In this document: one piece after another, positions 5,780 to 10,837 of the stretch
Numbering within the stretch: the stretch's first letter is position 1
How the letters are laid out: each line of letters starts with the position of its first letter
Assembly: GCA_902462015.1 (NCBI GenBank)
Contig: CABPZV010000063.1
Location: 1-10,837 of the forward strand
Origin: an uncultured Eubacteriales bacterium
GTDB taxonomy: Bacteria > Bacillota > Clostridia > Oscillospirales > CAG-272
DNA: 10,837 nt
Direction of reading: 5' to 3'
Notes under the pieces: model-generated
The model's database searches: none
Told to the model about the DNA's origin: nothing
What the model saw: only the letters and a program-made list of their open reading frames with translations
Program-made: the position numbers and the translations under genes

Positions 5780-6089
5780 TTCACTGTTAAATAAAAACTC
5801 TATTTACTTTTTAAGTTTGATTGATCGCCAATGACATGACTTTTGCGAATTGTCAAGAATAGTGCAGTCAAAAAACTTATAGCATGTACCTCGGTATGAA
5901 TACTATACAGTACTTGTAATTCCATTTTGTATCTGCTAAACTTCTTAGCTTTTATAATAGCGAAATCCTCCGTTTGTGGTTTGGGAGTGACTGGCAAGTT
6001 CCTCCCATTTTACCACAGCCGAAGTATTTTTCTCTCATCAGTTAAACTATTTTTAACCGCGCTACCGTCGCATGGCTTTCAAGAAAGAC
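5780..6089. other. Gene-free gap with one long hairpin
   Basis: No convincing coding sequence. An imperfect hairpin lies at 5975-6017: TGTGGT/ACCACA outside, GGGAG/CTCCC inside, unpaired 2 and 5 nt between them. A T-rich patch follows some 12 nt later, so it might terminate the upstream flavoprotein gene. A TATAAT occurs at 5953-5958 without a suitably spaced -35. Confidence 0.4.
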
Positions 6090-6132
6090 AAGCAGCCGGT
6101 CAACCTCTTTGAGGTCGGCCGGCTGCTTTTTT
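6090..6132 (+). terminator. Strong hairpin terminator between converging genes
   Basis: Eighteen-base-pair-scale hairpin: AGCAGCCGG... pairs with ...CCGGCTGCT (6090-6099 with 6119-6128), continued by an inner stem with one mismatch and a TTT loop. T6 follows on the plus strand (6127-6132). On the minus strand the tail is only pyrimidine-rich, but it lies 36 nt past the coat protein stop, so it may serve both directions. Confidence 0.8.
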
Positions 6133-6167
6133 GGCTGCCTTATCACGACAACCAATTAAATCTGTAC

Positions 6168-6431
6168 TTATGCCATTACCGCAAATTTGTTGCGTACCGT
6201 CTGGAGCTTGCTTTCGTCTGCCTTATCAACAGGATACCATCCTCTTCCGTTCATTTCACAGAAAAGTCCGTAAGAAATATCATGCTCCTCGCATAAAATA
6301 TTTTGAAAACAGCTCTTTACCTCGGGAGTAGCAGTCTCCGAAGTATACGAATTATAAGTCTCGGTAAGATATTTCTCCGATGTTAGAGCATCGGTCATCT
6401 TTTCTTTATCATTCCATACAACTTGTGCCAT
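6168..6431 (-). CDS. Spore coat protein, CotF family
   Basis: An 87-residue protein with the coat F (ferritin-like helical) pattern. An N-terminal helix contains MTDALTSEKYLTETYNSYTSETA, a second helix reads VKSCFQNILCEEHDISYGLF, and it ends with MNGRGWYPVDKAD, where the GWY segment is typical of CotF proteins. It is expected in the spore coat or as a small helical bundle made in the mother cell; no signal peptide is present. Two Cys are visible. The ATG at 6431 has GAAAGG about 14 nt upstream and GGTG closer. It lies 133 nt downstream of a second CotF-like gene with the same orientation, suggesting a co-expressed pair. The promoter was not identified; a sigma-E or sigma-K promoter would be expected. 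Confidence 0.82.
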   Translation of the reverse strand: MAQVVWNDKEKMTDALTSEKYLTETYNSYTSETATPEVKSCFQNILCEEHDISYGLFCEMNGRGWYPVDKADESKLQTVRNKFAVMA

Positions 6432-6564
6432 TCAAATCACCATACCTTTCTTTAAAATGCACCAAAAACTGACAAACGCAAAAACAGCTAATCTTTAAAT
6501 GCTTAACAGCTTTTCCGTAACAGTTTTGTGCTTTATCTCTTCTGTAATTTTAATCTTAATCTGA

Positions 6565-6756
6565 TTATTTCAAAAGCGCGAAAAGTGCATCAAAATGATT
6601 CTGATGCTTTGACGCCGCCTCACCGAATTGGGTCTTAAGCTTACAGTCTCCTGTACTTTCCGCATAATTACGGTATTTTTCGATCAAATTCTGTTCCATT
6701 CCGAGTATATCTTCAATCGCTGTCAGTTCTTTGGAAGTTATAAGTGGCATTTTCAA
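6565..6756 (-). CDS. Small CotF-like / ferritin-like coat protein
   Basis: A 63-residue (or 61-residue) helical protein: SKELTAIEDILGMEQNLIEKY, then RNYAESTGDCKLKTQFGEAASKHQNHFDALF. The pattern of two amphipathic helices with a D-x-L-x-x-E-Q and a final KHQNHFD is seen in short proteins that accompany CotF in Clostridia. Its precise role is not known to me. Start choice: the TTG at 6756 lies 7 nt after AAAGGA, the best spacing, whereas the ATG two codons later (6750) is 13 nt away. Either is possible. It lies upstream of the longer CotF gene on the same strand; no terminator is evident between them, so they may form one transcript. It is separated from nrdR by a terminator. Confidence 0.7.
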   Translation of the reverse strand: MKMPLITSKELTAIEDILGMEQNLIEKYRNYAESTGDCKLKTQFGEAASKHQNHFDALFALLK

Positions 6757-6861
6757 AATTCTGTCCTTTCTTTAAATTACAGCTTAAAACTGCACATTAA
6801 AAGTATGCTGCAAAATCGAACTTTTATAAGCTGAAATTATATGTAAAAAAGGAACTGCGAA

Positions 6862-6908
6862 TAAAAAATAAAAAACCGCGGAATATACTTATGAAAGCTT
6901 TTCCGCAG
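6862..6908 (-). terminator. Terminator of nrdR
   Basis: CTGCGGAA (6901-6908) pairs with TTCCGCGG (6876-6883), 8 bp with one G-U, followed on the minus strand by TTTTTTATTTTTTAT (complement of 6862-6875). It begins 45 nt past the nrdR stop. Confidence 0.85.
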
Positions 6909-6952
6909 CTCATTTAATGTTATATGGTTTAATCTCCATTTTTTATAATTTT

Positions 6953-7459
6953 TTATTTTTCCCTGCCATCATCAAACCCATTTATTTTTTGACCGCCTTC
7001 AGAAACCCGACATCCTCCGCCAAGCTTATAAAGTTCTTCCATAAAGGTTTCAGCATCCTTAAATTCCCTGTAAACTGATGCAAATCTGACATATGAGACT
7101 TCATCAATATCACGCAGTTCATCCATCACCATTCCCCCAAGTTCCGATGAAGGAATTTCATGACGCAAAGAATTTGAAACGCACTGTGAAATATTTTCTA
7201 CCATTCTATTCATTTGCTCTGAACTGACCGGACGTTTATAGCATGCTTTAATTATTCCGTTTAATAGCTTATTTTTATCAAAAACCTCTCTGCTTCCGTC
7301 TTTTTTCACAACAAGTACCGGAACAGTATCTATTACTTCAAACGTAGTAAAACGGCGCTGACAATTCAGACACTCCCTGCGTCTCCTTATACTTCCGTTT
7401 TCTGTAGGTCTTGTATCTATTACTTTGCTGTCTTCATAACCGCAAACAGGACATTTCAT
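6953..7459 (-). CDS. nrdR: Transcriptional repressor NrdR
   Basis: A 168-residue cytoplasmic repressor that binds NrdR boxes upstream of ribonucleotide reductase genes and senses ATP/dATP. The N-terminal zinc ribbon is complete: C3/C6 in MKCPVCG and C30/C33 in RRECLNC, with the conserved VIDTRPTENGSIRRRRE and FTTFE. An ATP-cone domain follows (about 46-136), beginning VPVLVVKKDGSREVFD and containing VMDELRDIDEVSYVRFASVYREF. The last 20 or so residues (GGGCRVSEGGQKINGFDDG) are a variable tail, making it slightly longer than the usual 150-155. The ATG at 7459 has AAGGA about 13 nt upstream. It is transcribed alone from a near-consensus promoter through a leader of about 250 nt, and no reductase gene is in the window. 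No NrdR-box pair was found near its own promoter. Confidence 0.97.
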   Translation of the reverse strand: MKCPVCGYEDSKVIDTRPTENGSIRRRRECLNCQRRFTTFEVIDTVPVLVVKKDGSREVFDKNKLLNGIIKACYKRPVSSEQMNRMVENISQCVSNSLRHEIPSSELGGMVMDELRDIDEVSYVRFASVYREFKDAETFMEELYKLGGGCRVSEGGQKINGFDDGREK

Positions 7460-7634
7460 TTACGATTAACCATCCTTCTTATCTGTTGGCCGGTTATTCC
7501 GACCGTCGTTTGAATTACATCTCTACTTATTAATATAACTTCAATAACGGAATTCCCACAGCGTCATTTGAAGCTTAAATTTTTACAGTCCGTGAAGTTA
7601 TTATTCAATTGTGATTATAAGTCCAAGTAATACC

Positions 7635-7694
7635 GCAAGGTTTCTGGGTTTCGCTTTACAAAATCGCTGACTTCGACAGCGAAACAAAACTTGC
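7635..7694 (-). promoter_or_regulatory. Structured segment in the long nrdR leader
   Basis: GCAAG/CTTGC (7635-7639 with 7690-7694) encloses GTTTCGCT/AGCGAAAC (7648-7655 with 7678-7685). A competing small hairpin, TCGCTG/CAGCGA (7664-7669 with 7677-7682), uses the same central bases. The two folds exclude each other. No T run follows, so any effect would be on translation, stability or a downstream step rather than direct termination. The rest of 7460-7634 shows no gene. Confidence 0.4.
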
Positions 7695-7718
7695 ACCTTA
7701 AGCTTTAGCTTTGAGGTT

Positions 7719-7747
7719 ATTATACCATACTTTCCTTAAAATGTAAA
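7719..7747 (-). promoter_or_regulatory. Sigma-A promoter of nrdR
   Basis: On the minus strand TTTACA (7742-7747), a 17-nt spacer and TATAAT (7719-7724), with TG one base upstream of the -10. Predicted start about 7712, leaving a leader of about 250 nt. Confidence 0.85.
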
Positions 7748-7809
7748 GTTAAAACTACAAATATTTTCGCAAACAAAGGAAGAAACGCTAAAAATTTACA
7801 AATTTTGAA

Positions 7810-7913
7810 ATACCGTGTTTAAATTCAAGCTGTCTCACATTAAAAAACCCAAAGGCATAAAATATAAGTGACACCAATCCAATTCTTTTTTGGGTCGGAT
7901 GTTTAAACGGTAT
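7810..7913. repeat. Nested inverted repeats upstream of mazF
   Basis: Outer arms ATACCGTGTTTAAA (7810-7823) and TTTAAACGGTAT (7902-7913) pair with a 2-nt bulge. They enclose AACCCAAA (7846-7853) and TTTTGGGT (7888-7895). No protein-coding frame with a ribosome binding site is seen between 7748 and 7985, so the antitoxin expected beside mazF is missing from this gap. Confidence 0.4.
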
Positions 7914-7938
7914 ATCTCCCGGTAAAAATAAAATTACA

Positions 7939-7952
7939 GGTTGTGCACAACC
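7939..7952. promoter_or_regulatory. Perfect 14-bp palindrome, candidate operator of mazF
   Basis: GGTTGTGCACAACC is a perfect palindrome with no spacer. It lies 9-14 bp upstream of a TATAAA/TAAAAT -10-like stretch (7961-7968), overlapping where the -35 would be. A dimeric regulator bound here would block the promoter. The promoter itself is weak (TTGTGC at 7941, 16-nt spacing). Confidence 0.5.
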
Positions 7953-7985
7953 GGATAACGTATAAAATAATGGAGAGTGAATCAA

Positions 7986-8696
7986 GTGACAATAAAACGC
8001 GGCGACATTTTTTATGCTGACCTTTCTCCCGTTGTCGGTTCCGAACAGGGCGGTCTGCGTCCTGTTCTGATTATACAGAACGATGTGGGAAACAAATACA
8101 GTCCTACAGTCATTGCTGCTGCAATTACAAGCAAGCTCGGAAAATCCAAACTTCCTACGCACATCGAGGTATTTCGTGAAGCTGCTCCCGGTGTAACTGA
8201 AAGCGTCGGTCTTTCAAGAGATTCAGTTGTTCTTCTTGAACAGATACGAACGCTTGACAAGCAAAGACTTAAAGAGAAAATGGGACATCTGGATGACAGC
8301 ATGATGATCCGAGTAGACAACGCAATCACTATAAGCTTCGGACTTTCAAAACAGGATGACGATTACATCAGTAAAAAATACGAAAGTTCAACGCCCCTCG
8401 GACATGAAAGCATGCAAAAAATCGAAGCAAGTGTCGTAGGGAATATAAAGGCTCGGAAAGCTGAAGTAATTACCTCCGAACATGAAAATATTAAGATTGA
8501 CGCAGGAAATAGAAACACTATAAAATCAAAGGCAGCTGCCGACGGACGTGAAAATATAAAAAAATATGAATCCGCTGCCGGCTGGCGTACAGGAGAGCAA
8601 AAAACCAAGACCAAAACAGTTAAAACAGCAAGTAAGAATAAAGAAGACAGTATCTATGCCGCTGCACTTCTGACTGAACGCGGCAGCGGAACGTAA
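7986..8696 (+). CDS. mazF: MazF/EndoA (PemK-like) endoribonuclease with long C-terminal extension
   Basis: A 236-residue protein. Residues 1-120 are a complete type II toxin of the MazF/NdoA family, which cleaves mRNA at short sequence motifs in the cytoplasm as a dimer: MTIKRGDIFYADLSPVVGSE, GGLRPVLIIQND, AAAITSK, LPTH, then LSRDSVVLLEQIRTLDKQRL and the HLDD helix. The catalytic R25 and T48 fall at the same positions as in Bacillus subtilis EndoA. Family members are about 115-120 residues; here about 116 more follow, hydrophilic and Lys/Glu/Ser-rich, with echoes such as KKYESS/KKYESA and HENIK/RENIK, probably disordered or a nucleic-acid/partner-binding tail. The GTG at 7986 lies 8 nt after GGAGAG; the GTG at 7977 overlaps that site. 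No MazE/EndoAI antitoxin gene is adjacent, so the antitoxin is elsewhere, in the tail's function, or absent. Confidence 0.93.
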   Translation: MTIKRGDIFYADLSPVVGSEQGGLRPVLIIQNDVGNKYSPTVIAAAITSKLGKSKLPTHIEVFREAAPGVTESVGLSRDSVVLLEQIRTLDKQRLKEKMGHLDDSMMIRVDNAITISFGLSKQDDDYISKKYESSTPLGHESMQKIEASVVGNIKARKAEVITSEHENIKIDAGNRNTIKSKAAADGRENIKKYESAAGWRTGEQKTKTKTVKTASKNKEDSIYAAALLTERGSGT

Positions 8697-8759
8697 AATT
8701 TTTTTACTTGTGCTTAGCGGAAAATGAAAACTTTCTTTACATTATTTGTCGAAAAGGAC

Positions 8760-8793
8760 TTGATTTTTTTACCCTAATGCGTTAAACTATAAT
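8760..8793 (+). promoter_or_regulatory. Probable fba promoter
   Basis: TTGATT (8760-8765) with TAAACT (8783-8788) at 17-nt spacing. An overlapping TATAAT (8788-8793) has no good -35 at standard distance. The predicted start is about 8797, giving a 60-nt 5' UTR. The mazF end shows only a weak possible terminator (CCGCTGC/GCAGCGG at its last codons, T run some bases later). Confidence 0.5.
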
Positions 8794-8859
8794 CATAAAT
8801 TTAATTTAGGAATTGTCGGGGCAGTCCGGCATATATTCTAAGAAACAGGAGTGAAAAAA

Positions 8860-9789
8860 ATGGCCCTTGTAACTACTACAGAAATGTTCAAAAAAGCATA
8901 CGAAGGCGGATACGCAGTCGGTGCATTCAACATTAACAATATGGAAATAATCCAGGCAATCACAGAAGCATGTGAAGAAAATAAATCGCCTGTAATTCTT
9001 CAGGTCTCTGCAGGCGCGAGAAAGTATGCTAAGCATGAATACCTTATGGCCCTTGCTCAGGCAGCCGTTAAGGATACCGGTATTGATCTTGCTCTTCATC
9101 TCGATCACGGCGACGGCTTTGACATCTGCAAGGCTTGCGTTGACGGCGGCTTTACCTCCGTTATGATTGACGGTTCAAAATATTCATTCGAGGAAAACAT
9201 CGCAGTAACACGCAAGGTTGTCGAGTACGCACATGCTCACGGAGTTGTTGTCGAAGGCGAGCTCGGTAAGCTTGCCGGAATTGAGGATGACGTCAACGTA
9301 AGTGCAGATGATGCAATGTACACAAACCCGGCAGAAGTTGAAGAGTTTGTTGAAAAAACAGGTGTAGATTCTCTTGCAATCGCTATCGGTACAAGTCACG
9401 GCGCATATAAGTTTAAAGGCGAGCCTAAGCTTCGTTTCGATATCCTCGAAGAGGTTTCAAAGAGACTTCCCGGATTCCCGATTGTACTTCACGGAGCTTC
9501 TTCTGTAATTCCGGAACTCGTTGATGAGATCAACAAATGCGGCGGCAATCTCGACGGCGCAAAGGGTGTTCCTGAAGAGCTTCTCCGTCGCGCTGCTTCT
9601 ATGGCTGTCTGCAAAATCAATATCGACTCTGACATACGTCTTGCTTTTACCGCAGGTATACGCCGCGTAATGAAGGCAGACCCTACTATTTTTGATCCGC
9701 GCGGATACCTTAAGGTTGCTCGTGAAGAGGTTAAAAAAATGGTTACGCATAAGATTGTCAATGTTTTAGGTTCAAACGGTAAAGCATAA
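8860..9789 (+). CDS. fba: Class II fructose-bisphosphate aldolase
   Basis: A 309-residue zinc-dependent cytoplasmic aldolase that interconverts fructose 1,6-bisphosphate with dihydroxyacetone phosphate and glyceraldehyde 3-phosphate in glycolysis. The full catalytic set is visible: ALHLDHG with catalytic D82 and zinc ligand H83, VMIDGS (101-106), E134 in VEGELG, H180 in GTSHGAYKF and H211 in LHGASS (the other zinc-site histidines), and NIDSDIR for phosphate binding near residue 248. The length is normal for the short class IIB form. An alternative substrate (tagatose or another ketose bisphosphate) cannot be excluded by motif alone, but the GxL..DD and GTSHGAYKF context favours fructose bisphosphate. 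The ATG at 8860 follows AGGAG by 8 nt; a GTG three codons earlier lies within that site. Codon use is more regular than in neighbouring genes, fitting high expression. Confidence 0.96.
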   Translation: MALVTTTEMFKKAYEGGYAVGAFNINNMEIIQAITEACEENKSPVILQVSAGARKYAKHEYLMALAQAAVKDTGIDLALHLDHGDGFDICKACVDGGFTSVMIDGSKYSFEENIAVTRKVVEYAHAHGVVVEGELGKLAGIEDDVNVSADDAMYTNPAEVEEFVEKTGVDSLAIAIGTSHGAYKFKGEPKLRFDILEEVSKRLPGFPIVLHGASSVIPELVDEINKCGGNLDGAKGVPEELLRRAASMAVCKINIDSDIRLAFTAGIRRVMKADPTIFDPRGYLKVAREEVKKMVTHKIVNVLGSNGKA

Positions 9790-9864
9790 AATTCTATAAC
9801 TGAAAATCCGGTATAGATAACTCCGGAAACACCTTAAAGTTTTCACGAAAGAACTGGTTATAAA

Positions 9865-10683
9865 ATGAAATTGACAGATCATTCAAAATGGGTAGACCAT
9901 ACCTATGTCAGACCAAACGATACAGATATAAACGGTATTGCCTCTGCCTCCGCCATACTTGGATATCTCCAGGATGCGGCATATAATCAGCACTTTTACT
10001 GCGGCCCTTCCCTCGATTCTCTTAGAGAATCAGGAAGGGCTTATATACTTAGCAGAGTTGCGATGCGAATAATAAAGCCCTTGTATGCATGCGACAAAAT
10101 AGATGTTGAAAGCTGGGCATGTCCAAGCTCCGGCTTTTCCCTTAACCGGTGTGCAGACATAGTCAAAAACGGCGAGCTTGCCGTACAATTATCATCAATT
10201 TGGGCGCTTGCGGATGTTGAAACACGCCGTTTATACAAGGCCGACGAGCTTATTTTAGGATTCGGTGAAGACGAGCCGATCGATCCCAAGGTTCCGATTC
10301 GATTTGTCATTCCGTCAGACCTTACCCTTGATAAAACCGGAACACATACGGTATCCTACAGCGACGCAGATATAAACGGACATATGCATAATACAGTATA
10401 TCCAAATATGCTTTGTAACTATCTCCCTCAACAAAACGAAGAAACAAATGAAGAAACAGCAGATGCCGGATTTACAATTCACCGGGAAAACCGTCCGGCG
10501 ATTACCGGAAAACGCATATCTGCTCTTTCAATATCTTTTGTTACCGAAGCCCGTATAGGAGAAAAAATCGATATATACTGCGGCAGAGATGCAAACGGAA
10601 TTTATTTTTTCCGGACAAAGCATACTGAAAATCCCAGTATAAAAGCCGGAATAGAAGCGCGTATGGAAATCACGGATATTTAA
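9865..10683 (+). CDS. Acyl-ACP thioesterase (FatA-like, double hotdog)
   Basis: A 272-residue cytoplasmic enzyme that hydrolyses acyl-acyl carrier protein to free fatty acid. Two hotdog halves are seen. The first opens VDHTYVRPNDTDINGIASASAI, has a helix GYLQDAA, and includes ILSRVAMRIIKPLYACDKI and SSIWALADVETRRLYK. The second opens SYSDADINGHMHNTVY, where D169-x-N171-x-H173 corresponds to the catalytic Asp-Asn-His of plant FatA/FatB. The segment 184-205 is a polar Gln/Glu/Asn-rich insertion before the last strands, making it somewhat longer than the common 245-250. The ATG at 9865 has only a weak binding site (GAAAG, far). It starts 76 nt after fba with no terminator seen, so it may be co-transcribed. 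Chain-length preference cannot be read from the sequence. Confidence 0.9.
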   Translation: MKLTDHSKWVDHTYVRPNDTDINGIASASAILGYLQDAAYNQHFYCGPSLDSLRESGRAYILSRVAMRIIKPLYACDKIDVESWACPSSGFSLNRCADIVKNGELAVQLSSIWALADVETRRLYKADELILGFGEDEPIDPKVPIRFVIPSDLTLDKTGTHTVSYSDADINGHMHNTVYPNMLCNYLPQQNEETNEETADAGFTIHRENRPAITGKRISALSISFVTEARIGEKIDIYCGRDANGIYFFRTKHTENPSIKAGIEARMEITDI

Positions 10684-10747
10684 CGCTAATGTAAGCAATA
10701 CAAAAACTTTCATTAAAAAATCAAAGAGAGAAACGGAGACCAAAGTA

Positions 10748-10837
10748 ATGAATGCAGTAATTCTCTCAGAAGATTCTCTGTATTCACAGATGCTGCGGCT
10801 TGAGCTTTCCGAAATGGGATTCAAAGCGCAGATTAAA
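10748..10837 (+). CDS. Unidentified gene, first 30 codons (possibly a receiver-domain protein)
   Basis: ATG at 10748 with GGAGA about 9 nt upstream, open to the window edge. The 30 residues begin MNAVILSEDSLYSQMLR and continue LELSEMGF. A short hydrophobic strand, an acidic turn and an amphipathic helix ending in E-M-G-F resemble the beginning of a response-regulator receiver domain (strand 1, acidic loop, helix 1). Thirty residues are too few to assign it. It lies 64 nt after the thioesterase gene on the same strand. Confidence 0.45.
   Translation, partial: MNAVILSEDSLYSQMLRLELSEMGFKAQIK

Noticed and set aside
7560..7712. 6S RNA on the minus strand upstream of nrdR
   Set aside because: The length is right and the ends share AAGCTTAA/TTAAGCTT pairing, but only 8 bp close it and the expected single long helix with central bubble is not evident.
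7846..7895. Minus-strand terminator formed by ACCCAAA/TTTGGGT followed by T6
   Set aside because: The loop is over 30 nt, the stem is only 7-8 bp, and no minus-strand gene upstream needs it.
7788..8162. A 124-codon minus-strand open frame overlapping the start of mazF
   Set aside because: It is antisense to the conserved MazF core, has no recognisable domain and no ribosome binding site.

Overview
The window looks like the chromosome of an endospore-forming, low-to-mid GC Clostridia bacterium, probably Oscillospiraceae/Ruminococcaceae-like. The basis is SpoVG, two CotF-type spore coat proteins, the Firmicutes pairing of an N-terminally extended L27 with its protease Prp, and Bacillus-like promoters and ribosome binding sites. 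The species cannot be named from the sequence. Most genes are core housekeeping genes. The unusual material lies in the intergenic regions.

Left part, minus strand: a 5' fragment of a PfkB-family sugar kinase runs off the left edge (1-504) from its own promoter. spoVG (710-1033) follows, with an extended -10 promoter and a terminator. A 224-bp palindrome-rich, MITE-like element (1307-1530) lies between spoVG and the ribosomal operon rplU-prp-rpmA (2714 down to 1604). That operon has a consensus promoter, an L21-leader-like structured 5' UTR and a strong hairpin terminator. Prp removes the L27 N-terminal extension, so enzyme and substrate are in one transcript.

Middle: a perfect -35/-10 promoter at 3011-3039 fires rightward into about 580 nt of leader before mgtE (3629-5179), a Mg2+ channel/transporter. 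The first 300 nt hold several helices and a terminator (3297-3346), so this is either an attenuator leader or a free-standing structured RNA. I do not recognise the class. mgtE ends in a composite terminator and is followed by a Nim/pyridoxamine-phosphate-oxidase-like flavoprotein (5312-5779). A converging block on the minus strand carries two small CotF-like coat proteins (6168-6431, 6565-6756) and nrdR (6953-7459), repressor of ribonucleotide reductase genes, which has a consensus promoter and a 250-nt leader.

Right part, plus strand: a MazF/EndoA-type mRNA endoribonuclease (7986-8696) has an unusual charged C-terminal tail of about 116 residues and no adjacent antitoxin. It is preceded by a perfect 14-bp palindrome. 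Then come class II fructose-bisphosphate aldolase (8860-9789), a FatA-like acyl-ACP thioesterase (9865-10683), and the first 30 codons of an unidentified gene (10748-end). No tRNA, rRNA, CRISPR array or transposase gene is visible.
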